Origin: Brachionus plicatilis
Taxonomy: Eukaryota; Rotifera; Eurotatoria; Ploima; Brachionidae
Reading direction: 5' to 3'
NCBI GenBank assembly: GCA_010279815.1
Contig: QEOQ01000690.1
Coordinates: forward strand, 731,887 to 795,886
Length of the DNA: 64,000 nucleotides
Shown here piece after piece: positions 9,494-20,703 of this stretch (its first letter is position 1; the number at the start of each line of letters is the position of its first letter). Position numbers and translations under genes: made by a program. Under the pieces are notes generated by a model. It did no database searches. It saw nothing but the letters and a program-made list of their open reading frames with translations, and was not told where the DNA came from.

Positions 9494-10293
9494 AAATACT
9501 TAATAAATGCATAAGGTAATATATTTTTAATTATTTTTGATAAAGAGATGGCTGGGAAGTTAAAGAAAAAAAAAAAGTCATCAGGATTACTGTATGTTGC
9601 CCAGAGCCTAAAAATGTCATATTTTGCATTTTCAATTAAAATTGATTTAAAATTTTTTAAGCTAGTATTTAAAATTTTTATTATTTTTTTAATATTTAAT
9701 TTTTTAGTAAATTTATTTATTTTTCATTTTATTTAGTTTTTTTTGTCACTCTACTAAATGATCGCCAAAAGGTTTTATCAAAAATTTTATTTAAGATTCT
9801 ATATTTATTTAAATGGTTCTCTTGATTCAACCACCAAAGTAGTGAAAGTTAATTTTTATTCACACAAAATTGAAAAAAATCCTCCTGTCACATATCATGA
9901 GTCTTAAAAATACTGAAAGTATATATTGATGAACTTTATCTATTTATAAAACTAACTTTCATTGATACAATTATATACAATTATCTCTCGTCACAATTTT
10001 TAAAAATCTATGCTAAATGACCCTCTTTCTAATAAATTTTGAATAAATAATTTTATAAAAAAATAGCAAATTTTAGGAAAAAAAATTTTTTTATTATTTT
10101 CTCGAAAATTTTAAAATTTATTTGAATTTTGAAAATAAAAGTTGACATTTAAATTATTTTCTTTATTTTTGATCATTTATTTGCTGTTTTTCCAACAACT
10201 CCAATCAAAACTAACATTTTTAAATTTAAAAATTTATTTTTTGTCAAATTTATTTATATTAAAATTAACAAAAAATCACTCAAGACAATAAAA
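9494..10293. other. AT-rich intergenic region between MITE and GPCR gene
   Basis: The sequence is very AT-rich. A 62-residue frame at 9548-9736 is composed almost only of K, F, I and L after residue 12 and is not supported as a gene. Confidence 0.5.
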
Positions 10294-10299
10294 TTTATT
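10294..10299 (-). terminator. Polyadenylation signal AATAAA adjoining the stop codon
   Basis: On the minus strand AATAAA starts directly after the TAA stop of the GPCR gene. This would give an extremely short 3' UTR. Position is the only support. Confidence 0.4.
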
Positions 10300-11886
10300 T
10301 TACCATTTTTCAATTGTGATCGACGAATTGCTATTTGAAATACATTTGGATTTATCAATAAAATCAAAAGTGCTTGAAGATGAGATCTTTTTTTTGGCGG
10401 GACTTAAAACCATTGGCAAGTTGACTAAATCAAAATCGTAAGCCTCTATGTAATTTCCGGTATTGCATAGGCTTAGCATGGGTCGGTTGATGTTCGGGAA
10501 AATGTTGTATCCCATGACGGAGGAGCTTTCGCTTTCGCTGCCAGCACATCCTCTGCCTCCATTGAACTCGGCGTAAATTTGAGAGTCTTTTTTTAAATTT
10601 TTTCTCCTCGATTTTTGAAACACTGGCTGATTATCTTTGCCAAAATTCAGCTGGTTCACGACCACAAATTTGACTTTTTTTCTGCAACAACCACTTGAAT
10701 TAGTCACATGCACCGGCCTAGCTTTAAATTGTTTTCGCATCATGGGAAAGTCAACATAAAGTCGAAGCTTGAGAAAATTTCCCATTTGTCTCCGAAACTT
10801 TGGATAGAAGAAAAACAACAGATAGAATTTGATGCAGTGCGGAACAATAATTAGCAAGAGAGGCAGCCGATTTAGCGAGTATGAAGTTTCTGTGCTCGAG
10901 TTGGTGTGATTTTGGGAAAAGTTGACCTGAGCATCTTTGTAATAGGACAAGTCCAAGATAGCGTAGGGCAAACAAAATGCAGCCGATATAGCCGAGACAA
11001 CGCAAATGTACATGGTGAATTTTTTTGGACGCACTGGGATATTTTTTGTAAAAACAAATTTTAGCGAGTGTCCACTAATTTCTCCTAGACTAAAAGTTTT
11101 CCTATTAAAATGATCCAAGCTGGAAGTTGGCCGGTTGACCGGCAACGAGCAGCTTTTGCTCTTTGGCTTTTGACTGTTCCAATCCTTCACATTTTTGGCG
11201 CTATTCATTTTTAGATACAAAAAAAAAGACAAAACAATTGAGCCTGAATACATGGAAAACAAAATGAAAAAGTAGATTAGATTGATGGCGTGGATGATGC
11301 TGTATGAGATGACATTTTTGTGGCACTTGAGGTTTTGGTGCACCATTAGACGTGTTGTGGTCTCAACCAGATCGGACTCGTAGTCTGGTTCAGCTACGAG
11401 CAGAGGGTCATCGCCGTTCTTAAGGCCACTGGTCCATAGCTCATGCCAGCTCAGCGATAAGCTAATTGACAGAATGTAGGCAACGCTGAGTCGTGAGCAA
11501 ATTTGGCCCAGATTGGAGTAAGTCGATAAGCGGAAGCTGCCCAGATACAAGCTAATGAATCTAATGAGAGGCAAAAAAAATGTGAGCACTGATGATATTA
11601 GAATGGAGCTTCTTAGAATCATAAAGTAGACTTTGCATAGGCTGTTGTTTATTAGGAAAACTCTCTGGTCCGAGAAGACAGCTAGCCAGCGCTGTATTTG
11701 GGAAATTAGAAGAAATGTGTCTGACAGACCAATTGATGCTTGGATGAATAATGGAGTTCGTTGGCGAGATTTTTGGTTAGATAATATGCATATTGATCCA
11801 AATGTGTTTCCAACTAAACCAACTACAAAACAAACTGGTATCAAGTAATACTCAAATGTGTTTTTAGAATAATCGAAATCTATCAT
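10300..11886 (-). CDS. Divergent rhodopsin-family (class A) GPCR, probably peptide receptor-like
   Basis: This is an intronless 528-residue protein with seven hydrophobic segments: TM1 about 13-36 (with GN), TM2 46-69, TM3 84-115, TM4 129-150, TM5 196-225, TM6 289-313 and TM7 340-361. The TM3 cysteine (C84) and the second-loop cysteine (C188) of the conserved disulfide are present. The usual DRY motif after TM3 is replaced by LIRF. TM6 has AAFCLPY in place of FxxCWxP. TM7 ends HCIKFYLLFFFYPKFRRQ in place of NPxxY. The third extracellular loop has clustered glycosylation sequons (NFS, NHT, NSS). The cytoplasmic tail is long (about 165 residues), basic and then serine-rich, without recognisable domains. 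The ligand cannot be named. The pattern resembles invertebrate neuropeptide or orphan receptors. AATAAA follows the stop directly on the minus strand. Confidence 0.85.
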   Translation of the reverse strand: MIDFDYSKNTFEYYLIPVCFVVGLVGNTFGSICILSNQKSRQRTPLFIQASIGLSDTFLLISQIQRWLAVFSDQRVFLINNSLCKVYFMILRSSILISSVLTFFLPLIRFISLYLGSFRLSTYSNLGQICSRLSVAYILSISLSLSWHELWTSGLKNGDDPLLVAEPDYESDLVETTTRLMVHQNLKCHKNVISYSIIHAINLIYFFILFSMYSGSIVLSFFLYLKMNSAKNVKDWNSQKPKSKSCSLPVNRPTSSLDHFNRKTFSLGEISGHSLKFVFTKNIPVRPKKFTMYICVVSAISAAFCLPYAILDLSYYKDAQVNFSQNHTNSSTETSYSLNRLPLLLIIVPHCIKFYLLFFFYPKFRRQMGNFLKLRLYVDFPMMRKQFKARPVHVTNSSGCCRKKVKFVVVNQLNFGKDNQPVFQKSRRKNLKKDSQIYAEFNGGRGCAGSESESSSVMGYNIFPNINRPMLSLCNTGNYIEAYDFDLVNLPMVLSPAKKKISSSSTFDFIDKSKCISNSNSSITIEKW

Positions 11887-12272
11887 TTTTCATTTTTTTT
11901 TATCTAAAATATTTTTTTTCCTTTAATTTACTTGATGAATTATTAATGAGATTTAGAAATAGCAAAAGAAATTATTTTTTTCAGATCAAAACTTTTCGAA
12001 ATTGAATTTTTTCAAGGCGTTTCAAATCATTAAACCCCAGTTGCCCAGGAGTATACAGTCGATCCTTCGTAAAACGAACCCCCATATAACGAAATCCCGA
12101 TATAACGAACTAATAAAAAAAAAACCGAGTAATACTTTTCTTAAGAAAAAAACCTTTATATAACTAATTTAAAAAAATGAAACAAGTAACAGAAGAACAG
12201 CCGATAACTTGTTCTTTTTTTTTACTCAAAAAGTCAGTGAATGCTTTATGCTCAAAAAAAGTGCTTGTAGTG

Positions 12273-13236
12273 TCTTCCTTGATATTCCAAAGCTTTTGGT
12301 CTTGTATGGCACGATGGGCTTATCTACAAATTAATAAAGTTAAATATTCCTAAATATAAAATACAGTGGATCATCTCATTTCTTCATCTTAGGCAATTTC
12401 AAGTTAATCTGAATGGCCTCTTAAGTAAATTGTTTTATATCAAGGCTGGTGTTCCCCAGGGTTCAGTAATTAGCCCCTTACTTTTCAGTATTTATATTAA
12501 CGATATTCCGAAGAGGGACAAATTTTACCACAGTTACTCTTTGCTCTTTGCAGACGATCTTGTAACTTTCTTCATATACAAAAAACCAGGTAATTCAAGC
12601 CTCAATAAATAATTATCTGAAGGAATTAGAACTATGGCTAGTAAAATGGAAGATGAATGTATCAGTGGCCAAATCCTCGTACAAAATTTTCTCTAAAAGC
12701 AAAAAAAATTTTAACCTAAAACTGAATTTATTTAACCATAATCTCCCGTGTACCAATACAATTAAATTCTTAGGTATAATTTTGGACAATAAACTTTCCT
12801 TTAAGAACTACATTGATGAAATAAAGGAGAAATGTAACTCAAGATTAAACTTAATTAAAATATCATCAAACAAAAGTTGGGGACTTAGTCAGTACACTCT
12901 AAGTACACTTTATAAAACCCTAATAGGATCAATCATTGACCACTCATTTTCATGCTTAAATCTACTTTCAAATGAGTCTAATAGGAAACTTAAAATTATT
13001 CAAAATACAGCTATTCGTTCAATTTTAAAACTGAAATGGACACTCCCCTAGAACAACTCCAGCATCTAGCCTTAGATAAACTAAAAACTCATAGGATAGA
13101 CAATCGTCTTTTTGATCTCAGTGAGAACTATATCAGGTGTGGTCTAAAAAACTCAGTACATCTGGTAACTAGACTAGTAAAAGAATATCAAGCTGTAATT
13201 AGCCCTAAACCATGTATTCAAAATATATATAACTAA
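12273..13236 (+). pseudogene. Jockey-like reverse transcriptase, C-terminal half, frameshifted
   Basis: The fragment starts in RT motif A (FLDI, then after a frameshift KAFGLVWHDGLIYKLIK). It continues through AGVPQGSVISPLLFSIYIND and the catalytic LLFADD at about 12540-12565. A frameshift near 12600 leads to SVAKSSYKIF and FLGIILDNKLSFKNYI, and another near 13040 leads to DTPLEQLQHLALDKLKTHRI and the terminal CIQNIYN stop at 13234-13236. An AATAAATAAATAAATGA tail at about 13292-13308 is a plausible retrotransposon 3' end. WHDGLIYKLIK links it to the minus-strand copy at 1-2153. At least three frame breaks make it non-functional. Confidence 0.85.
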
Positions 13237-13355
13237 CGGAAGCTTTTTATTTTTTTTTTTCTGAAGGAGCTTGGCTCGATCAAAATTTACTTAATAAATA
13301 AATAAATGATATCCGTTAATTAACACCTTGATAAAAAAAAATAGTAAATAAATAC

Positions 13356-13460
13356 TTGACAATTTCTACTATTTTGTCGTCTAATATTGAAAATTTTATA
13401 ATTGAAAGTAGCTTTACCAAACAACCATCTGTTACCGATTTTTTACAAAAAAATAAACTT
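13356..13460 (+). pseudogene. Pogo-like transposase C-terminus
   Basis: The frame contains FTKQPSVTDFLQKNK. It resembles the conserved tail (KQTKITDFF-like) at the C-terminus of many Tigger/jerky transposases. It lies just inside the right inverted repeat of the TA-flanked element, the expected place. Downstream translation is AT-rich read-through. The remaining transposase is absent. Confidence 0.5.
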
Positions 13461-13826
13461 TTTATTTGTTTTCGCATTTTTATTTTAGTTTTTTTAATCA
13501 ATAAAATTTGGTTTAAAATTTTTTTTGTCCCTATCATTTTATATGGGAATTTCGATATAAAGAATACCGAATTTTCCGCCCAAGTAGTTCGTTATACCGA
13601 GAATGACTGTATCAATTCCATTAAAATCTCACTTGATTTTAACACAAAAATACATGGTAGAACATAAAAAATAGTAGATACAGTTCATTAAACAATAGAT
13701 AGGCTGTTATTGAATTATATTTTTTTGATTTCTTATAAAAATTTAAGTGAAATTGTTCAAGAATTTAAGAGTTTTGATTAAAAAAAATTTTGATCGTGTT
13801 TTGAATTAAAAAATAAAAAGAATGTA

Positions 13827-14631
13827 CCGTAAACTCGAAGATACAATTGCGGGGTTAAAAAACAAAAATGTTTAAATGCAGTCATTTAACATGTATTTCG
13901 GATTTTTTTCAAAAAAAGTTTAAAGGACGGACTAGAATTGAATTTTATTTTGTAATGGATCATTAAATGTCCAGAAAATAATTTATTTTCTCTAAAAAAT
14001 AGAAATTATTTATTTCTATTAGAAAAATTGATTTTTGGATTAAATGCGTGGATTAAAACTGAAAAGTCGGTTTTAAAAATTCAAACGATTCTTAGAAAAA
14101 TAAAGAAATTCATTTCAACCTCATAGCTGCCTCTCTTTCGATTGTCTTCTTATTCTTAATCCCAGATTTTCTCCTCCTCTTTTTAGAAATTTCGATTCGT
14201 GTCTCTTAATTCTTTTTATTTGCCATAAAAAGCACAATTTTTGTTTTAAAATAATTTGAAAACCGCGCCTAGAACCTATATTTTGGTCAGAAGTTGTCGG
14301 AGTTGAATTCATATTGAAAAAAATTTCTTAAAAAAATCCAAATAAATTTTGTAAAAAAATTGAAAAGTTTTAGAACTAAATGACGCTTTTTAATTCGAAA
14401 ATTCAAATTTAAGGTACACATGAAATCCAAAATTTTGAAAATACATTTTAGACTTTTTTTTTGAAAAAAAAAATTATTTTTTGCAAATTTAATGAGACAT
14501 TATTAAAGAAAATTCAATTTTAGCCCGTTCTTCAAACTATTTTTGAAAAAAATTCGAAGCACATGTAAAATGTCTTCATTAAGAATGAATTTTCGTTTTT
14601 TAACCCTGCAGTATAAGACCCGAGTTTACGG
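13827..14631. mobile_element. Inverted-repeat DNA element with CCGTAAACTCG ends
   Basis: The left end reads CCGTAAACTCGAAGATAC and the right end is the complement of CCGTAAACTCGGGTCTTA. About 20 bp further in, both carry GGGTTAAAAAAC. The left flank is TA, but the right flank is TC, so the expected TA duplication is imperfect. The interior has a minus-strand frame at 14121-14312 (63 residues, arginine/lysine-rich) that I do not recognise. A solo copy of the terminal string lies at 3542. Confidence 0.6.
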
Positions 14632-14639
14632 TCCTTTTT

Positions 14640-15105
14640 TCCAAAAATGTCTTTTAATTTTTTATTTTTTAGTCAAGATGATTGCTGTGGTCTATTTTTT
14701 AATTGTAAATTTCGCAACCATTTTGTTCTAAAACTCAAAAAATAGTCACCCAATTTCCCCGATTTTTTTTTTAATCATCCATTTTCTAATGATAACCCGA
14801 TTAAACCAAAAATTGTATATAATTACCCTAAAATTTAACCCTAAATAAAGAATTTTAACCTGTTTTACTCATTTAACCCATTAAGGAAATTTTTTATTTA
14901 TGTTTCAATAAGTTTATTAAGCGGTTTTTTAAATGTTTTTTTTTTTTTTTTTTAATTTTTCTTTTGAACAAAATAAACTTTAAAAAACAGAAAAAGAACA
15001 TTTAATAAAAGAGGTAAAACGAAGGCTTAATCATCACAATCATCACACAAAAAATTCTTTAAATCAGGATCTATGTGTGAAGTGTGACCATCAAGTATAA
15101 ATAAA
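14640..15105. other. AACCC-motif region, probable decayed repeat
   Basis: The strand is rich in short CCC words separated by AT-rich spacers (TCACCCAATTTCCCC, AACCCGATTAAACC, TTACCC, TTAACCC). This resembles the wording of the element at 60295-61587. A 17-base T run occurs at about 14937. No ends or coding sequence can be defined. Confidence 0.35.
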
Positions 15106-15114
15106 TTAGGCCCC

Positions 15115-15507
15115 GGTATTGTGAATTTCAGGTACAAAATGAACTAAAATTCTTCCTTTATGGTAAATTAAAATTAAATCTAATAATATTTATTTAAAAA
15201 AATACTGCAATAGATTTTTAAATAAATATTACCAAAAAAGGAAGAATTTTTGCACCTTTTTTAGCTAAAATAAAATCTTCATTTTCTTAATTTTTAGTAA
15301 ATTAAATCATTATTCAATTTTAATGTTATTGATGTTTTATTTATAGTCCTATTTTAACCTTAGAAAAATTATTTTAGATTAAGAAGGTGAAACAAAGTAA
15401 GTTGCACTATATTGCAGTATTTTTTTAAATAAATATTATTATATTTAATTTTAATTTGCTAAAAAAGGAAGAATTTTAGTCATTTTGTACCTGAAATTCA
15501 CAATACC
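15115..15507. mobile_element. Foldback MITE, family GGnnTTGTGAA, copy 2
   Basis: This 393-bp element has arms of about 105 bp starting GGTATTGTGAATTTCAGGTA. They contain matching ATTCTTCCTTT, AATAATATTTATTTAAAA and ATACTGCAATA blocks. It is flanked by a perfect 9-bp duplication TTAGGCCCC (15106-15114 and 15508-15516). The internal GTGAAACAAAGTAAGTTGCA string is shared with copy 3 at 33808, so these two are close relatives. No coding capacity is seen. Confidence 0.9.
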
Positions 15508-15516
15508 TTAGGCCCC

Positions 15517-16262
15517 TCTATTGATCCACAATGAGTAACAAAAACTTTTTGGAACCACTTTCAAAAATGTGGTTGTTCAATCAATCCACTTTTTGAATAA
15601 TTATAGTAGCAATTTTCTGGTCCAACCAAGTTGATTGCGTTTTTTGTCTTGTTTTTTTTTTTAAATGGATTTCTTAATTTTGTGATATTTTTAGCTTACT
15701 TTTAAAAATTTTCTTTTTTGTTTTTATTATTATAAATAAACATGATATTCTTTTTTTTCAATAAGAGAAAATTTCATGATAGAGAGACAGAGAAAATGTA
15801 TTTTTAATTATTTAAAAAAAAGCGTCACTGCATATTTATAGTTTTGTACGGTTAAATGGGTTAAATAGAATAAAACCCCATTTCATATATCATAAAGAGC
15901 ATATCCTAAAATTCTGAAAACATTCTCATATATACTTGAACATGTCGAAAATCGAAAATTGGATATATGTTAGACCTTAAGTAATACTTAGGACCTTTAA
16001 AATCGTTTTTGCCGAATTACTAATTCGAGACTTTTTCACCCTATTAGACGTAATCAAACTTTAAGAGAAAAAAAAATATCAAAATATTTATTTTAATTAA
16101 CACATAACCCTTTTAGACATGGTTACCATAGAAGTAAGTCTGAAATTTTGAGCATAAATTGGTGAGCTTTTTGCCGAAAATTGATCTTAGAGAGAAAGAG
16201 TGAAATTTTTCATCTTTTTTAAAATAACTAAAATATGAAAATTTTTAAATCAAATATTTTAT
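15517..16262. other. AT-rich intergenic region
   Basis: No gene is seen. Around 15845-15890 the GGTTAAATGGGTTAAATAG and ACCCCATTT strings recall the CCC/GGG-word repeats at 14.7 and 60.4 kb. Confidence 0.4.
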
Positions 16263-16270
16263 GTTTTAAA

Positions 16271-16696
16271 TAGTGTTGGGCATATTTTTTTCCGGTCGAC
16301 TCGAGTCGACTCAAATTTTTTCCAGTCGACTCGAAAATATTTTTTCAAAAATTAAATTTAAAAGAAAAGTTTTAAGTTGTATTTTTCTACATTAATAACA
16401 AAGAAACTGCAAAGTCGATTTAGCTAAGTCGTTGTATAATTTTTCTCGGCAATAGGGTCTTGGAGTGATCCTCAATGGAAAAAGATCAATATAAATTTTA
16501 AAAAACAATTTAGTTAAATAATTAATATTAGAATTCGATAGTTGATTAGATAAAATAATTAGAAAAAAGCAGAAAACGAAAAAAATTTTTTAGGTAAAAA
16601 AAATTAAATTTAAAAGAAAATATCTTTTTGAAGTCGAGTCGAGTAGACTAAAAAAATTTAGTCGACTCTAGTCGACCTAGTCGATTCCCAACACTA
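16271..16696. mobile_element. hAT-type MITE with GTCGACT-repeat arms
   Basis: This 426-bp element begins TAGTGTTGGGCAT and ends with the complement of TAGTGTTGGGAATCGAC. It has a perfect 8-bp target duplication GTTTTAAA (16263-16270 and 16697-16704). The arms carry reiterated GTCGACT/AGTCGAC words. The 8-bp duplication and TAGTG-type ends fit the hAT superfamily. There is no transposase in it, so it is non-autonomous. Confidence 0.85.
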
Positions 16697-16704
16697 GTTT
16701 TAAA

Positions 16705-19166
16705 CTTTATTTTTTCCAAAGAAACACTTTTTTAGATATAATGAAATTTTGTTTGTTTTTTTTTACATTTCTCAAAAGATCTCTACTATCACTAGGTTTT
16801 TTTAAAAAGAAAAAAAATTATTTGAATTAACTCATTATATTTTTTTAATATTAGATTCAAGTTTAATGGTTATTTACGTTTTTGGTATCACTGTCAAATG
16901 CACAAAGGATTAAAACTCGACTTTCTGCTAAAGATTTTTAAAAATTCCTAAAAATTGCCTTTTTTTAATTATCTCAGCATTTAAAATTTTAAAATTTTAA
17001 ATTTTAAATTCACCATTTTTAACGATTTTTCAAAATATAACAATCAATTTTTCTAACTAAAAATCGTTCAAAAAACAAACCGTCACCCATATTTGTTAGT
17101 AAAAGTACGAAATTTAATAAAGAAAAAATAAAAGGAAAAGAAAAATTAATTTCATTGAGATATCAAGCTCTAAAGTTGAAAATTAATTCAATTTCGACCA
17201 ATATTTGAAGTTAAATATCTTCTTAAAGAAAAGATCAAAATTTATAATTTTTTTTCCTGATTAAACTCCTGGCACCCGTCTTTTAGAATATACTTTCTTA
17301 ACTAGAATTAATCATTTAGGGTACCTTTTTCATTTTTTTTCAGACTCGGATTTTATGTTTTTTAGATCGTCAAAACTCGGTAAATTCACTTAAACATATG
17401 AGATCATATTTATAGTTTTATTCAAATCTTTCATATTTGTGAATGTGAATGGTCATTAAATATTAAATATCAACTTTTTTACCATTTTTTACTGAAATTA
17501 CGGAAAAAATCCGTATAAAACGTCATTTTTATTCCTGCTTATCATTATGATTTAAAAATAAAAATAAAATTTTTGAAATTTGAAAAAAATTATATTTTGG
17601 CAATATCGTTTTTTTTATTTTTTTTAAACAAATTATTTATTGATTGATTGTTATATATAGCAAAATGCAGTAAGGCTGAGATTAATTCTAGGATAATTGG
17701 GTAAGTGTTAAGCAAAATAGGGTGAAATCCCATTTACCGCTTTGAATAACCCTTTTAGATATCTCGGCTTTAAGATTCTCGGCTTTAAGAAATTATTATG
17801 AAATAATTTCAATAAAATGATATAATTATTAAGCTTGCTATTTATTGAAAGGGTAAAAAATTAGAAAAAAAATATTTCAATTTTGAATATTTGAAACTGG
17901 TCTTTCTTTGCTAATTGACAAAAATTACTTAAAAAAACTGCTTATAAATTAAAAAATTAAAAATAAAGATTTAAAATTTTTATCGCTTAAAAATTAAATA
18001 AGAAAAACGGAATATTTTCTTACGACTTTTCTTATTCTATTAAAAGCTCAGAAATTTAACGCAATTTTATTATTCCATCTTCAGTGGTGATTTGACACAA
18101 GGGTTCGACTAAATTTTCCCTTTGTTAAAGTAAAATTTTAGCAACAAATTTTTACTTAATTTTACCTAAATGAATACGTAAATTTTTTTAGCATTATTTA
18201 ATTGAATAAAAATCTAAATCTAAATTTCGAAAATTTTCATGAATTCTTGATTTTTCACTTTCATTTTTCCTGTATTCAAAAGCTCATTAAATTAAAGCTA
18301 AAAATTAACAATAACACCCTGATTAACAATTGATTGATTTTAGTAGTTTTTTTAATAGCTAATGTTTTCATTTAAATAATTTTAATTTTCTTTTTAACTA
18401 ATTAAATAAAGCATTAAATTGTAATAAAAATAAAATTTTTTATTTAAAATTTTTTTTTTGTAAAAAAACTTCTGGCAGAGAACCGTGAATGTCTGTCAAA
18501 AAAAAAAAGACAAAACAATAAAATTAAAGATTAAAGAAATTATGTTTAATAAAGCTTAGAAATTTATTATTAAACAATTTTTTAAAAGACCTTTTTTTTA
18601 ATCTAAAATTAATAATTGTGATTTGAATTTTTCATTTGTTCATGAACTTAATCAAAAAAATGTTAAAAAATAGCATTTACGGAATTCGGAAAAATAGGGG
18701 GCCAAAACCCAATAACCAAAAAGCTAAATTGACAACCAGGAAAATATCGAACCTGTCGAGCCAACAAAAAAAAGGAAGATTCAACAAACAAACAAAATAT
18801 TTAAATCAAGTTGCTAAAGGGGCTCTTAAAATAAAAAAAATAATTTTAACTGTTAATATTTATTTTTTTTCCTTTAATTAAACATTATTGCTCAAAATAT
18901 TTCAAAGAATAAATTTTATTTATCTTTTTTTTTGATACTTAAATCTGATATCAATAAAAAAAACCATTAATAAAATAAAAATGACTTCTTAAAATATAAT
19001 TGATGCCTAGAAATATAGAGTCCATATTTATTCGATTTAGAAACCAAATAATTATTTCCAAATTAGGAATTTCAAAATTTTTATTTGCGTTGAATTTAAA
19101 ATTAAGCTTTAGCAAAATATAGTTATTTGAAATAAAATTTAAATTCACATCAAAATTATTTCGCCG
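16705..19166. other. AT-rich intergenic region
   Basis: No gene is supported. An 81-residue frame at 18636-18881 has a lysine/asparagine/glutamine-rich centre (NRGPKPNNQKAKLTTRK). It is somewhat less AT-biased than its surroundings but matches nothing I recognise. The rest is homopolymer-rich. Confidence 0.45.
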
Positions 19167-19253
19167 GTAGAAGCAAATGAAGAAGCTTCGTTGGCTGCCA
19201 AAATTTGTGGTAAATTTATGAAGATAGAAAAGGATATTAAATTTTATGTATGA
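19167..19253 (+). pseudogene. Second relic of the Merlin-type zinc-finger tail
   Basis: The frame reads VEANEEASLAAKICGKFMKI then EKDIKFYV and a stop. It aligns with the relic at 3.15-3.30 kb (PIESSDAAKLAAK and CSICGEFMKNEKGVKLHM). The first finger cysteine and the histidines are lost, and a short deletion joins the SLAAK linker directly to ICGKFM. No terminal repeats were found around it. Confidence 0.45.
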
Positions 19254-20218
19254 ATCAGACATAAATAAAAAAACCCATTTTTTAAACCTTAAAAATCGAA
19301 AAAAATAATGCTAAATTTAAACTCAAATTTAAAAATTAATTAAATTGTTCAATAGTAAATTAAAATATTTATTTACACCACTATTAATATATAAATATTC
19401 AAGAAGCTTATATTTTGCCAACAAAAATCAAGCTTACTTACAAAATGATTTTAAAGTTTATGAAATAATTATTATCAAATGATTTTTTTATAAAGTTTAA
19501 TAAGTGTAATTAATTTTAACGAAATTTAGTTTTTCAATCCACGTCACTTAAAAAAAAATTAAGATTTAAATTTATTTATTTATTTTTTATCTGTGCCGAA
19601 CTAATGCTCCTTCAGAATTTTAATATTTAAAAAATTAAATTAAAGTTATATAAAATAAATAATATTAATTAAAAGTTTGATAAAATAAAATAATATAAAA
19701 AGAAAGTTAAAAACGATATTCTGAAATAGAGAGAAAAAAAAGGTACTATGAAAATAAAAAGTCTTATTTAAAATGCTTGATTTTACAAATTATTTAAAGT
19801 TTGAGTTGGGTCTTTTGAATCTGTCTTATATAATTAAAATGCATTAGACTTTTTATTTTCGAATTTTGGTCATTCATTTTTATTTGAGAAAAAATCAACT
19901 TACAAACAAATATCATAAACAAGTCAAATTTAATTTATTTTATTCATTAATTTATTTTTATTGGCAACAAAAATAAATTCTTAATTTAATGTGCATGTCA
20001 TTTGCAATTAACTCGTAACTAATTGTATTAAACTCATCAGACAAGAGTATTTAGGCTTCAACTTGACTTAAATAGCTTTTTTATTCAATGATCTAATACG
20101 TCAGACTTTTTTTAATTATGGGTAAAAATTCATTAAATTTTCCATATTTTAAACAAATTCAAAAATGAATTAAAATCAAAATTTAGAATATTTAGCTATT
20201 TTTTTCAACTAGATATTT
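19254..20218. other. AT-rich intergenic region left of the Merlin element
   Basis: No gene or repeat is supported beyond simple AT-rich sequence. Confidence 0.5.
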
Positions 20219-20226
20219 ATATAATA
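20219..20226. repeat. Target-site duplication ATATAATA, left copy
   Basis: An identical 8-mer lies at 22640-22647 directly outside the opposite end of the Merlin element. Confidence 0.9.
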
Positions 20227-20340
20227 GGGTCTCCCACGTTATGTGACCTATAGGTCACGAAAAATGTGACCAATTCAATATCGCTCATTTGGTGACCAAC
20301 AGTGGTCATTTATTTGTGACCTGTGCAATAGGTGACCAAT
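20227..20340 (+). repeat. Merlin left terminal inverted repeat (114 bp)
   Basis: It is identical to the reverse complement of 22526-22639. It includes several GTGACC/GGTCAC words, probable transposase contacts. Identity stops after GGTGACCAAT. Confidence 0.95.
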
Positions 20341-20383
20341 TTATGGTCACATAAAATAGGACTTGGTCACTAAATGATTACAA

Positions 20384-20500
20384 CGGTCACCTAATGAAGA
20401 ACAACGGTCACCTAATGAAGAACAACGGTCACCTAATGAAGAACAACGATCACCTAATGAAGAACAATGGTCACCTAATGAAGGACAACGGTCACCTAAA
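20384..20500 (+). repeat. 21-bp subterminal tandem array, left end
   Basis: Six units, starting at 20384, 20405, 20426, 20447, 20468 and 20489, follow CGGTCACCTAATGAAGAACAA with few substitutions. The period is exactly 21 bp, two helical turns, which puts every GGTCAC on one face of the DNA. A role as multiple transposase binding sites is inferred. Confidence 0.85.
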
Positions 20501-20703
20501 AAATAACTAATGAATTACATTTTATAAATCAGACAATTAATTTTACATGTTTATCAAATAAAGATTATAATTTTTTGAAATTTTGAAAAAAACTGTTTAA
20601 TGAAATTGCAATTTTGAAAAAAGATGTTTAATGAAATTGCAATTTTGAAAAAAAGCTGTTTATTTGCAAAAAAAGTTTATTTGGAAAAAAGTTAAATTTT
20701 AAA

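Larger units (their letters stand above)
12056..13609 (+). mobile_element. Pogo/Tigger-like DNA transposon relic, TA-flanked, interrupted by an RT fragment
   Basis: The left end is CAGTCGATCCTTCGTAAAAC and the right end is the complement of CAGTCATTCTCGGTATAACG. TA lies just outside both (12054-12055 and 13610-13611). Both terminal regions contain repeats of ATAACGAA, as in Tigger/pogo elements. A short transposase C-terminus remains near the right end (13419-13457). The centre is occupied by a non-LTR reverse transcriptase fragment (about 12273-13300), which accounts for the loss of the transposase body. The assignment uses the TIR style, the TA duplication and the C-terminal motif together. 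Confidence 0.7.

Noticed and set aside
18636..18881. 81-residue basic frame as a small protein
   Set aside because: Composition is only slightly unusual, there is no motif, and nothing indicates expression.
20384..20500. Regular 21-bp repeats resembling a CRISPR array
   Set aside because: The repeats are head to tail without unique spacers, lie inside transposon ends and are in a eukaryotic genome.
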